Positions 26,541 through 35,424 of a DNA stretch of 49,871 nucleotides are shown in pieces. The notes below the pieces were generated by a model. The model searched no databases and was not told the origin of the DNA. It saw only the letters and a program-made list of their open reading frames with translations. This DNA is from JAOZTV01 sp965371805 (GTDB lineage: Bacteria > Acidobacteriota > Aminicenantia > UBA2199): NCBI GenBank assembly GCA_965371805.1, contig CBDUZW010000033.1, positions 1 to 49,871 on the forward strand, written 5' to 3'. The translations under genes were made by a program, and so were the position numbers. Position 1 is the stretch's first letter; each line of letters starts with the position of its first letter.

Positions 26541-28001
26541 TTACTCAATAATTTCCAAAACCTTCATCTCTTTTTTCTCTCCTGACCAACGCGTTTTAGG
26601 CATTATAACATGTGCTTTTTCTTCAATCCTTTTTTTAATTTCAGGTTGAGTTAAAAGTTTAAACATCTCTCTAATCTCTTCCTCTAATGTAACTGTTGGC
26701 TTAAAATCATATTTTTCAGGCAAATTATTGTAAAGGACTTCAAATGGATGTTCATCAGCTTCAACACGTGGATTTTGAACTCTTTGAATTTTGACAGTTA
26801 TTTCAAATTCCTTGGCGATTTTTTTTATTGTTTTTGCAAGATCCATTAAATTGTAAACACCTGAGATCTGATTGACAACATCATAAACCCCTGGTTTTGG
26901 AGGTGAATTTATGAGTCTGACCATACATTGCATTGCATCTCTTAGAGGAAGAAATCCTTTTGTCTGACCACCTGAGCCATAAATTGAAAGCGGCATGCCT
27001 ATAACAGCCTGGGCAACGAAACGATTTATAACTGTCCCGAACCACTCATCCATATCAAACCTTGTCCTTAAGGCAGGATCTAAAGCTACTTCTTCGGTAT
27101 GTACACCGTAAACAACTCCCTGCATAACATCAAATGATCTTAACCACCAATACTTACAGGCCTCATATGTATTGAATGTATCCTGGACCTTTGAAACATG
27201 GTAAAAACTTACCGGATCCCGGGGTGTGAGTTCACCTCCCAGGCTCCACTCCCTGTCATCCCATTTTAAAATTGCATCAGCAGGAAACAGTCCCTCAAAA
27301 ATAGGTCTTCCCGTTAAAGGAGTTCCATACTCGCCCATTGTTCCAAGTTTTACAAGAGATGCCCCTGGAGCTAAATCTCTCATTGCAAAGAGTAACCTTA
27401 ATGTACCCATTACATTATTTGTCTGAACAAAAACAGCATGATCATCGTCAACCATGCTATATGGGGCAGATGGATTCTCAGCATAATGCACAATAGATTC
27501 CGGCTTAACCTCTTCAATAAATTCTCTCAATTTATTTCTATCAGTAAGGTCCATCTCCCTGTAGTTTATATTCACTCCAAGTATTTCTTTAACTTTCCTT
27601 AATCTAGTAGTCATAGATTCAATTGGGACAACAGTATGTGATCCTTTCTCCTTTACCCAACCTCTTCTGCTATAATTGTCAAGTCCACTAACTTTATATC
27701 CAAGTTTAGCAAGCTTTAATGCTAATGACCATCCAAGATATCCATCCATTCCAAGTATAAGAACCCGCATATCTTTTAACTGATACCCATATTCACTTTC
27801 TTCCCATTGAGGGCAGGATTCAAATGTTTCATAATCAGGTTCTATCTGACCAATATCAGGTCTTCTTTTACATTCTCCAAGATTCATAACTTCAGAATCC
27901 TGTTCATCAACATCCTGTCCCTGACCACAAGCCCGAAAGTCAACTATTCCTTTAAAATCAAATGCCGGGCAATTCCAGCAAGTACTATTTTTATTATGCA
28001 T
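26541..28001 (-). CDS. UDP-sulfoquinovose synthase-like SDR with cysteine-rich N-terminal extension
   Basis: A 486-residue protein. From residue 78 it matches the SQD1 family: GMDGYLGW for NAD binding (84-91), NPSAPYSM, KLGTMGEYGTP with Thr221, SFYHVSKVQD with Tyr267, His268 and Lys271, GVVYGV, GSGGQTKGF and NPRVEADEH. SQD1 joins sulfite to UDP-glucose to make UDP-sulfoquinovose. Residues 1-77 are an extra region with Cys8, Cys11, Cys25, Cys44 and Cys63, which looks like a metal or Fe-S site and is absent from plant SQD1. AAGGTGG before the ATG and an upstream promoter make this the likely first gene of a unit with thioredoxin, an SDR and a GT39-like enzyme. A relative acting on another UDP-sugar is possible. 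Confidence 0.82.
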   Translation of the reverse strand: MHNKNSTCWNCPAFDFKGIVDFRACGQGQDVDEQDSEVMNLGECKRRPDIGQIEPDYETFESCPQWEESEYGYQLKDMRVLILGMDGYLGWSLALKLAKLGYKVSGLDNYSRRGWVKEKGSHTVVPIESMTTRLRKVKEILGVNINYREMDLTDRNKLREFIEEVKPESIVHYAENPSAPYSMVDDDHAVFVQTNNVMGTLRLLFAMRDLAPGASLVKLGTMGEYGTPLTGRPIFEGLFPADAILKWDDREWSLGGELTPRDPVSFYHVSKVQDTFNTYEACKYWWLRSFDVMQGVVYGVHTEEVALDPALRTRFDMDEWFGTVINRFVAQAVIGMPLSIYGSGGQTKGFLPLRDAMQCMVRLINSPPKPGVYDVVNQISGVYNLMDLAKTIKKIAKEFEITVKIQRVQNPRVEADEHPFEVLYNNLPEKYDFKPTVTLEEEIREMFKLLTQPEIKKRIEEKAHVIMPKTRWSGEKKEMKVLEIIE

Positions 28002-28034
28002 TTTCCCACCTTAAGTAAATTGTTTTCATTTATA

Positions 28035-28063
28035 ATTTTATCATTTTTGTAAATACATGTAAA
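28035..28063 (-). promoter_or_regulatory. Candidate sigma70-type promoter
   Basis: On the minus strand TTTACA (28058-28063), a 17-base spacer and TAAAAT (28035-28040) lie 33 bases upstream of the UDP-sulfoquinovose-synthase-like gene. The A+T-rich context lowers confidence. Confidence 0.4.
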
Positions 28064-28099
28064 TCCTAATCTTTATAAATAATAGAAAAGTCTCTATAT

Positions 28100-29179
28100 C
28101 TAACTTTGTATATAATGTTTATAAGTCTTTATTATTCCATCTTCAAGTGAATATTTTGCCTTCCAATTTAATTTTTCTAATCTGGACACATCTAATAGTT
28201 TCCGTGGCGTTCCATCAGGTTTTTCCTTATCCCATTCGATTTCCCCATCAAAACCTACGATATTTTTTATTTTATCTGCAAGTTCTTTAATAGTTATATC
28301 TTTTCCTACACCAATATTAATAATTTCACCAATATCTTTATAACTATAATTTTCCATTAGATAAACAACTGCATCCGCAAGATCATCTACAAAAAGAAAC
28401 TCTCTTTTTGGAGAGCCCGATCCCCACAATTTTACCGTTATCTGTGAGTCATGTGAAGTAAGTGGTAAAGAACCAGATAGAATACCAAAAGACTCAAGTT
28501 TTTTTTTGATCTCTTCCTGAGAAGAATTCTCATTTATTCCGTTGATCGGATTTTTTTTTATATCTTCTTTTATTGCTTCAAAATTGCTTTCTTTTAGGGC
28601 TTTTGCAAGATGGAATTTTCTCATTAAAGCAGGAAGAACATGAGAATTTTCAAGATTGTAATTATCTCCTATTCCATAAAGATTCGTCGGCATTACTGAT
28701 ATATAATCTGTCCCATATTGTTCATTATAATATCTGCACATTTTTAATCCTGCAATTTTTGCTATTGCATAAGCTTCATTTGTTGGTTCCAAGGATGACA
28801 TTAAGAGATACTCTTCCTTCATCGGCTGCTGTGCCAGTTTCGGATAAATGCAGGAGCTTCCTAAAAATAATAGTTTTTTCACACCAGACTTGTAAGCGGC
28901 ATTGATTACATTTGTTTGAATAATTAGATTGTTATAAATGAACTCAGCAGGATAAGTTTTATTTGCCCATATCCCCCCAACTTTTGCAGCAGCAAGAAAA
29001 ACATATTCTGGTTTTTCTCTTCTAAAGAAATCCTCAACAGCACTTTGATCCTGAAGATCAAAATCATCTTTATCACTCAATATGAAGTTATCATACCCCT
29101 TTGTTTCCAAATTCCTTTTTATTGCAGAGCCAACAAGTCCCTTATAACCCGCAATATAGATTTTCGATTTTTTTTCCAT
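28100..29179 (-). CDS. fcl: GDP-L-fucose synthase
   Basis: A 359-residue SDR epimerase-reductase that converts GDP-4-keto-6-deoxymannose to GDP-L-fucose with NADPH. Visible are GYKGLVGSA at the N terminus, AAAKVGGIWANKTYPAEFI, the active-site SSCIYP strand, Tyr/Lys in EAYAIAKIAG, and the GSGSPKREFLFVDD motif. It carries the longer middle region (about residues 190-245) seen in one known subgroup of Fcl proteins. GDP-mannose 4,6-dehydratase, needed to make its substrate, is not in the window. GGAAG before the ATG supports the start; the upstream gene ends 22 bases before it. Confidence 0.93.
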   Translation of the reverse strand: MEKKSKIYIAGYKGLVGSAIKRNLETKGYDNFILSDKDDFDLQDQSAVEDFFRREKPEYVFLAAAKVGGIWANKTYPAEFIYNNLIIQTNVINAAYKSGVKKLLFLGSSCIYPKLAQQPMKEEYLLMSSLEPTNEAYAIAKIAGLKMCRYYNEQYGTDYISVMPTNLYGIGDNYNLENSHVLPALMRKFHLAKALKESNFEAIKEDIKKNPINGINENSSQEEIKKKLESFGILSGSLPLTSHDSQITVKLWGSGSPKREFLFVDDLADAVVYLMENYSYKDIGEIINIGVGKDITIKELADKIKNIVGFDGEIEWDKEKPDGTPRKLLDVSRLEKLNWKAKYSLEDGIIKTYKHYIQS

Positions 29180-29201
29180 TTTATCTTCCTATAAATATCA
29201 C

Positions 29202-30557
29202 TTAACTTCCTTTCATCCCAAATACAATTTTAATGGTTTTTATAATTATAATCACATCAAATAAAAAACTCATATTTTTTATATAGAAAAGCTCATATTT
29301 AAATTTTTCTATCTGCTCTTCAACAGAACCAGCATATTCATATTTAACCTGAGACCAGCCCGTGAGACCTGGTTTGATCATAAAACGCAGCTCATAAAAA
29401 GGGGTCTTATCAGCAAGTATCTCTGCAAAATGTTTCCGGATAGGACGGTTACCTACAAAACTTATATCTCCTTTAAGCACATTAAGCAACTGAGGCAATT
29501 CATCTAATCTCGTTTTACGAATTAGTTTCCCTAAACTAGTAATTCTTGGATCATCTTTCGATGACCAGACAGGACCGGTATCTGCCTCAGCATTGATTTT
29601 CATACTTCTAAATTTAATGAGATTAAACGGCTTCTTGTTCCAACCTAGCCTCTCCTGAATAAAAAAAGCGGGTCCTTTGGAAGTGAGTTTAATTATTATA
29701 TAAAATATTAGAAATAGAGGACTTAAGAGTATCAAAAGTCCCAGCGATAAAATAACATCCAATATACGCTTGAGTTTATAATAGGAATTGATACCCATCA
29801 AAAACTCATTTTCAGTCAAAATTGACCATATATCACCAAAAGTATTAAAAGGTATTTTTCCTGTAATATTGATATAGAAAGTGTGCATATCATAAATGGC
29901 ATATTTTTTAAACTTCAAACGAATATATATGCCAATATCCCGACCCACAGTTTTTGAATGAGATGAGACCACAATAATGCTCTCTTCGTTTAATGTTTTA
30001 AGAAAGGAAGAAAGGGTCTCTTTATCATCATATATAAATTTTTTCAAGTTGCAATAATTAAATATAGAAGACTCTTTCTTGAATAATTTTTCTTCTTCAT
30101 CTGTGAAATTTATCATAATTAAATCTCTTTTTTTCTGATTTTTTTTTAGTTTTAATATAAGAAAAAACCTAACTATTCCTTCTATGAATAGAAAAATAGC
30201 AAGCTGAAGTATAAAAACGACCCTTCCAAAGTATAGAGTCCAATAAAAATAAAAAAGCAATCCATTGAACACTCCTATTATACTTATAGAGATAAATACT
30301 CGTATAATAGTACGACTATAAGTAGCCATCCCCCAACGCTCATATATTCCGGTAATATAAAAGACAAACAATAATTGCGGTAAATAAAAAAAGAAATAAA
30401 TTATAATCTTGTTTAATGGTAATTGAGGCAAGTTTTTTAAAATGATTCCATAACGTATAATATAAGCTAATAAAATACTTATTAATAGAATTGTAATATC
30501 TGTGATAATATAAGTAATTCTTTTTTTATTAATTGAAAACGAAAAATATCCTTTCAT
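29202..30557 (-). CDS. Second polyprenyl-phosphate glycosylphosphotransferase (EpsB-like)
   Basis: A 451-residue membrane sugar transferase. Four N-terminal helices (residues 12-145) are followed by a degenerate soluble region, a helix near 262-290 and the catalytic domain with IKFRSMK, the RLDELPQ Asp-Glu pair, VGNRPIRK and KPGLTGWSQVKY. The V-G-N-R-P form and the Q-V-K-Y-E-Y-A-G ending resemble the exosortase-associated EpsB-type group rather than the WcaJ-like enzyme at 16.9 kb. It would start a second, separate glycan on undecaprenyl phosphate. AGGGAG precedes the ATG. The upstream GT4 gene ends 25 bases before it. Confidence 0.87.
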   Translation of the reverse strand: MKGYFSFSINKKRITYIITDITILLISILLAYIIRYGIILKNLPQLPLNKIIIYFFFYLPQLLFVFYITGIYERWGMATYSRTIIRVFISISIIGVFNGLLFYFYWTLYFGRVVFILQLAIFLFIEGIVRFFLILKLKKNQKKRDLIMINFTDEEEKLFKKESSIFNYCNLKKFIYDDKETLSSFLKTLNEESIIVVSSHSKTVGRDIGIYIRLKFKKYAIYDMHTFYINITGKIPFNTFGDIWSILTENEFLMGINSYYKLKRILDVILSLGLLILLSPLFLIFYIIIKLTSKGPAFFIQERLGWNKKPFNLIKFRSMKINAEADTGPVWSSKDDPRITSLGKLIRKTRLDELPQLLNVLKGDISFVGNRPIRKHFAEILADKTPFYELRFMIKPGLTGWSQVKYEYAGSVEEQIEKFKYELFYIKNMSFLFDVIIIIKTIKIVFGMKGS

Positions 30558-30582
30558 TTATTCTCCCTTTATTTAATTATAT

Positions 30583-31812
30583 TCAATCTTCTGTACATAA
30601 ATCCATCAGTAAATCATAATATTTTTTAACTGCATGCTTTTTATCATACTTTTGTTCAAATATTTTTCTTGCATCTATACCTTCCTTTTTTAATTCATCC
30701 CTATTATTATAATAATAAAGGACATTGTCTACAAATTTTTTCACTTTCCCTTCCTCAATTATTCTTCCAATATTGTACTTTTTTACTAAATCCGATATTT
30801 CATTTTTATCTGATCCGATAAACAAAAAAGGTTTACCGCTTGCCAGAATTCCATATAATTTTGACGGTACTATCAATCCATCAACTGAATTAATCATACT
30901 GATCAATGAAATATCACAAGCATTTAAGCTATACAATAAATCTTCATAAGCTTGATAAGGCAATATCTTAATGTTTGACAGAGAATGTTTCTCTTTAAAT
31001 TTAATAATCTCTTTTTTTTTAGGTCCCCCACCAATAAACAGAAAAACAATATCATTATGATCCTTCAACTTCAAAGCTCCATTTAGAATAGTTTCAAAAG
31101 AGTGACCCAGCCCCATATTCCCTGAGTACTGGATAATAAATTTGTTTTTCAGATCAAATTTATCAACAAAATGGTTATTTGATTTTTCCAAAGGATAGAT
31201 TTTCTCTCCATCTGACCAATTTGGGATTATGGAAATTTTTTGTTCTATATCTGAATTATTCTTCAAAACTACTTCCTTCATAAATTCGCCAAGAACAACA
31301 ACCCTGTCAGGTCTTTTTAGTAGAAATGAATTAACTCTTGTCATAAACTTATCCAAAAAACTACCTTTTTTAATAAATCCTAATGCTATTGCTACATCCG
31401 GATAAACATCTTCAATCAAAAAAACAGATTTTGCTCCCTTTAGTTTTGAAATTATTAATCCCAATATTGTAAGAAAAGGAGGGGAGGATAATACTAAAAC
31501 AAAATCCACTTTTTTAACTGAAATGCATCTAAAAAAACTTGTAATAAAAAAAGTTAAAAGTTCCAATATTCGAAATACCATTCCTCTCTCACGCCCTGAA
31601 ATATTTGAAACTCTTAAAATATTTATCCCTCTTAAATTTTCTTTCTTCTTATGTTTTTTTTTACTGCTATAGCTATTTCTGGAACAAACTACAGAAATGT
31701 TCAAATCTCTAGCGACCAATTCTTCACTCAACTCCAAAAGTAATTGTGGAACAGAAGAAATATCTGGATAGAAATATCTATTTAAAATTAAAATATGATC
31801 TTTATACTTAAT
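30583..31812 (-). CDS. GT4 glycosyltransferase (WbuB-like), apparently with an ATT start
   Basis: About 410 residues from the proposed start. The donor-binding half has SGNMGLGHSFET, a GGGPKK loop and PSKLYGILASGKP, matching WbuB-like N-acetylfucosamine/fucose-type transferases. The first ATG or TTG in frame (TTG ending at 31737) would cut off the conserved N terminus, whose codons (reading ILNRYFYPDISSVPQLL) are present and open upstream. The frame opens after a stop at about 31825 with no ATG, GTG or TTG; an ATT at 31810-31812 lies nine bases after AAAGGA and overlaps the stop of the carbamoyltransferase gene. I therefore extend the gene to 31812. A lost start codon is the alternative. Confidence 0.75.
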   Translation of the reverse strand: MKYKDHILILNRYFYPDISSVPQLLLELSEELVARDLNISVVCSRNSYSSKKKHKKKENLRGINILRVSNISGRERGMVFRILELLTFFITSFFRCISVKKVDFVLVLSSPPFLTILGLIISKLKGAKSVFLIEDVYPDVAIALGFIKKGSFLDKFMTRVNSFLLKRPDRVVVLGEFMKEVVLKNNSDIEQKISIIPNWSDGEKIYPLEKSNNHFVDKFDLKNKFIIQYSGNMGLGHSFETILNGALKLKDHNDIVFLFIGGGPKKKEIIKFKEKHSLSNIKILPYQAYEDLLYSLNACDISLISMINSVDGLIVPSKLYGILASGKPFLFIGSDKNEISDLVKKYNIGRIIEEGKVKKFVDNVLYYYNNRDELKKEGIDARKIFEQKYDKKHAVKKYYDLLMDLCTED

Positions 31813-33568
31813 TTGAGTTTATCCTTTTAATAAAGTAATTTCCTAAAACAACTACATCCATTTTAGTTCTCAGAAAAGCTTCAATAGCCTCTTTTGGATT
31901 ACAAACAATTGGCTCATTTTCATTAAAAGAGGTATTTAAAACAATTGGGACTCCAGTCATTTTAAAGAAAGTATTGATCAGTTTATAATATAATGCATTC
32001 TGCTCTTTTTCCACCGATTGAAGTCTACCAGTTCCATCGACATGGGTAACTGCAGGAATTTCAGATTTTTTATGTTCCTTTATTTTGTAAACCTTTTCCA
32101 TAAAAGGAACCGGGTAATCGTCTTCAAACCAGTTTCCTACCTCTTCTGCCAATATTGATGGAGCAAAAGGTCTAAACTTTTCCCTTTTTTTTATCCGTGC
32201 ATTCAAAATCTCCTGCATATCTTCACGTCTTGGATCTACAACAATACTTCGATTTCCAAGAGCCCTGGCTCCAAATTCCATCTTCCCTTGAAACCACCCA
32301 ATAACATTACCTTTGATAATCTCATCTACTGTTATTTTAACAAGTTTGTCTTCATCTTCAATCATCTGAACCGAAAAATTCTTTTCAGGAAGTTTGTTTT
32401 TATAACTCTCAAGCATTTCAGCAATCTCGGCATTGCTATATCCCGGTCCCCAAGATCCTGTATTTAATATAAAACTACGGTCATTCCCCATAATATGATT
32501 ATAATAATAAAATGCCGCTCCCATTGATGTTCCTGCATCACCAGGAACCGGAGGTAAATAAATTTCCTTAAACGGTGTGTTTTGCAATATTTTTCCATTT
32601 GCAACAGAATTCATAGCAACACCACCTGCAAATGAGAGATTATCAATTTTTACCTCTTTATGGAGAAAATTTAACATGCTGAAAATTATATTTTCTGTAT
32701 GTTTCTGCATTGATGCTGCAAAATCTTTATGAAAGTCAGTGACAGGATCCATTTTATCTCTGGTTTTTCCGAATCTATCTTCGAATTCATCTGAATAAAG
32801 ATCTGGGATTGAAGGATCTCCAGATTCCCAGTTAAAGTCAACTTTAATTTTGTTATGAATAAAATATTTCATATTTAATTTAAAGCCACCTTTGTCATCA
32901 ACAGAAATAATATCATTCATTTCCTTTAAATATTTTGGTTTTCCAAAAGAAGATAATCCCATAACCTTATATTCATCTCCATAATTTTTAAACCCAAGAT
33001 ATTGAGTGATCATAGTATAAAATAAGCCAATAGAGTGAGGATGATATATCCGTTTAAAAGCGTTAATTGAATTTTTAGTACCAACACCATACATTGAACT
33101 AACAAAATCTCCAAATCCATCAATTGAAATTAATGCTGATTCTTCAAATGGTGACACTAGATGAGCACTGGCCAAATGAGCTAAATGATGTTCTACATAT
33201 TTTATCTTCGGTTTAATTATATCTGCAGATATATTAAATTTTTCAGAAAATGTTTGGTCAATTGATTCAAATGTGTTTTTGCTTTTAAGGCGATTTGCTA
33301 GTTTTTTCCATGTGGATGGCGTTTTTAAAACATACTGTATCTTCTGTTTAAAATTAGCTTTTGGATCTCTGGCAATAGCTATATAATCAAGATCCTTTAT
33401 ATTAACTTTTGCTTCTTTTAAACAAAATTCAATTGATTTTGCAGGAAATCCCGCCCAGTGTTTAATTCTTGTAAATCTCTCTTCCTCTACAGCTGCAATC
33501 AGTTTGCCATCCTTTATTATAGATGCTGAGCAATCACCATGATATGCACTTATTCCTAAAATTATCAT
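31808..33568 (-). CDS. Carbamoyltransferase, NodU/CmcH family
   Basis: A 586-residue enzyme that uses carbamoyl phosphate and ATP to carbamoylate a hydroxyl, probably on a glycan sugar. The N-terminal domain begins LGISAYHGDCSASI and carries the conserved EHHLAHLASAH (residues 126-136) of the metal and adenylate site. The C-terminal domain has GKMEFGARALGNRS and FNENEPIV. Length is typical. GGAGAA before the ATG fixes the start. It ends inside the start region of the WbuB-like glycosyltransferase gene and follows a methyltransferase gene by 13 bases, so it is co-transcribed with both. Confidence 0.93.
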   Translation of the reverse strand: MIILGISAYHGDCSASIIKDGKLIAAVEEERFTRIKHWAGFPAKSIEFCLKEAKVNIKDLDYIAIARDPKANFKQKIQYVLKTPSTWKKLANRLKSKNTFESIDQTFSEKFNISADIIKPKIKYVEHHLAHLASAHLVSPFEESALISIDGFGDFVSSMYGVGTKNSINAFKRIYHPHSIGLFYTMITQYLGFKNYGDEYKVMGLSSFGKPKYLKEMNDIISVDDKGGFKLNMKYFIHNKIKVDFNWESGDPSIPDLYSDEFEDRFGKTRDKMDPVTDFHKDFAASMQKHTENIIFSMLNFLHKEVKIDNLSFAGGVAMNSVANGKILQNTPFKEIYLPPVPGDAGTSMGAAFYYYNHIMGNDRSFILNTGSWGPGYSNAEIAEMLESYKNKLPEKNFSVQMIEDEDKLVKITVDEIIKGNVIGWFQGKMEFGARALGNRSIVVDPRREDMQEILNARIKKREKFRPFAPSILAEEVGNWFEDDYPVPFMEKVYKIKEHKKSEIPAVTHVDGTGRLQSVEKEQNALYYKLINTFFKMTGVPIVLNTSFNENEPIVCNPKEAIEAFLRTKMDVVVLGNYFIKRINSN

Positions 33569-33581
33569 AACATTTCTCCAT

Positions 33582-34403
33582 TTATTTTTTTTTTATCTTA
33601 AATTGTAACGCTCCGGTTCTAACCCAAAAAACCTTCTTTAGAGTATTATAATTTATACAAGTATCTCCTCTGGAAATAAACCATAATATTACTGAAAATG
33701 GATCAATAGAGTTCACTGCATCTGAATCAGACATCCATTTTTTTTTATAATTTGGTACTAATTTTTTATATTTTAGTGCCATATTTTTTTTTTTTAATAT
33801 AAATTTTACTAATTGCCAAAATCGTTTAGGAAAAACAAAAATACTTCTCCAAACAACATTGTTTCTGATTTTTATTGAAAATTTTATTATTTTTCCCGCT
33901 ACTGAGAAATCTGAGTAAGGTCTAACAGGGAATCCTTTTGCAGCCCAAGTTCTGCATTGCCATGCTGGAGCCAGATAAAGATAACTTTCATCTTTTAATA
34001 CTCGTCTAATTTCACCTAATACTTTTTCAGGGTCTGGAATATGTTCAAGAGCTTGTATAGAAAAAACAAATTCAAAGGAATTATCTGAAAATGGCATATC
34101 TTTTCCACTCCCAACTACATAGTTATTATCAAAATCATAATATCTACTCAAACTTATACAAATATCCATCCCTAAATAATTAGTAAAAAGATCTTTAAAC
34201 AAACCTTTTCCACTTCCAATTTCAAGGATAGACTCACTTTTTAAATTGTTATGATTAGTAAGAAATTGAGATAATTTTAAATATTCTTTATGATCTTGAG
34301 ACTTTTCTTTTAAAGTATAGATCCCATTTGAATATTGATCTTCATAAAATAATTTTCCAGCTCTTTCTTGTTCTTTAAATTTTAATAAATGATGTGTTTT
34401 CAT
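33582..34403 (-). CDS. Class I SAM-dependent methyltransferase
   Basis: A protein of about 273 residues with the SAM-binding motif LEIGSGKGLF near residue 60 and a NSFEFVFSIQALEHIPDPEKVLGE-type Methyltransf_11 region (abbreviated: F-V-F-S-I-Q-A-L-E-H-I). The C-terminal third is basic with many Lys and aromatic residues, suggesting membrane-surface association. It probably methylates a sugar or acts in chain capping; the acceptor is unknown. A TTG four codons upstream could also serve as start, but neither has a ribosome-binding site, so I prefer the ATG at 34403. Confidence 0.75.
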   Translation of the reverse strand: MKTHHLLKFKEQERAGKLFYEDQYSNGIYTLKEKSQDHKEYLKLSQFLTNHNNLKSESILEIGSGKGLFKDLFTNYLGMDICISLSRYYDFDNNYVVGSGKDMPFSDNSFEFVFSIQALEHIPDPEKVLGEIRRVLKDESYLYLAPAWQCRTWAAKGFPVRPYSDFSVAGKIIKFSIKIRNNVVWRSIFVFPKRFWQLVKFILKKKNMALKYKKLVPNYKKKWMSDSDAVNSIDPFSVILWFISRGDTCINYNTLKKVFWVRTGALQFKIKKK

Positions 34404-34485
34404 TGCTAAATTCAATAAAATATTTCTTGTAAAAAACCAAACTAATTACAACATTTATAAAGAATAACCTATAGAGTACTATCCC

Positions 34486-35367
34486 TTATTTATGAGAAGA
34501 TCTACAATATCCAAACTTATTAAAAATTTTTAGAGAAAAATAATGTGATTTCATAAAATCTAAATCATCATTAGAGAAATAGTCATTTAAACTCTCCTTT
34601 CCCTGCATTCTTATCTTAGCGGCTCTAGGATCCTTGGATTTATTAACTAACCAGTCAATATCATATTTGTTGTTTAATTCATACTGCTTCATATTTGTAA
34701 AACTGCTATTGTCTACAATCATTCGAACTTGATCATCTCTTAATTCAATTTCTAAAAATTTGAAGATCTTTTTCATCTCAGAGAAAGTGTTTTTTTTAAG
34801 ATCTTCATATCTTAAAATCAAGTGATTGTTTTCCTTTATACAATTATAGTAATATTCAATATAGTTGATATAATTTGCAATTCCAAAATCTTTATCCCTA
34901 ATAAATTCACTAATATCTGCATCTTTGAAAGTTTTATCTCTATAAACGGCATGATTATAATATGATATCATTACTCTTTCAGGATTTCTAACCAAAAAAA
35001 TCATCCCATTTATGTTTTTATTGCTGATCTGCATATCTAGATTATTTAATTTATTTGAAAAATTTTTATAATTCCCATGTATATATTTAGCCCTTGGAAT
35101 TCTAAACTTTCTATACCTTGTTTCATTAATAGTATTATTCAAAGGCACATCATAGGCCAATGCTTCTCCCTGATTTACCATAAATCTTAGCCATGTCCTT
35201 CCACATTTTGGATAGCTAACAACTAAGTTGTGAAACATATTCTTTGAGAATATGCAATTTAGCTTTTTTACGATACCATTTGATATTTTATTTTTTCGTA
35301 AAAGTCTATACACTCCAAGATCAAATTTATGCAAACCTAACTTAAAATTAAATTTTGAGTGATCCAT
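34486..35367 (-). CDS. PAPS-dependent sulfotransferase
   Basis: A 293-residue protein with the 5'-phosphosulfate-binding loop SYPKCGRTWLRFMV (residues 51-64) and the 3'-phosphate motif FLVRNPERVMISYYNH, both characteristic of Sulfotransfer_1 enzymes. A later segment LRYEDLKKN matches the fold. It would transfer sulfate from PAPS to a hydroxyl of a glycan or lipid. There is no signal peptide, so it should act in the cytoplasm on lipid-linked precursors. It lies among methyltransferase genes and, with the SQD1-like enzyme, points to a sulfur-bearing anionic polymer. PAPS-synthesis genes are not in the window. Confidence 0.87.
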   Translation of the reverse strand: MDHSKFNFKLGLHKFDLGVYRLLRKNKISNGIVKKLNCIFSKNMFHNLVVSYPKCGRTWLRFMVNQGEALAYDVPLNNTINETRYRKFRIPRAKYIHGNYKNFSNKLNNLDMQISNKNINGMIFLVRNPERVMISYYNHAVYRDKTFKDADISEFIRDKDFGIANYINYIEYYYNCIKENNHLILRYEDLKKNTFSEMKKIFKFLEIELRDDQVRMIVDNSSFTNMKQYELNNKYDIDWLVNKSKDPRAAKIRMQGKESLNDYFSNDDLDFMKSHYFSLKIFNKFGYCRSSHK

Positions 35368-35424
35368 ATTATATTTAATATTGAAAATTATTTAGAAATA
35401 AAATCACATTATACACTCAAATCT

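Noticed and set aside
28100..29179. Insertion of about 50 residues in GDP-fucose synthase as a novelty
   Set aside because: A longer middle region of this kind is known in one subgroup of Fcl proteins, so it is not unusual.
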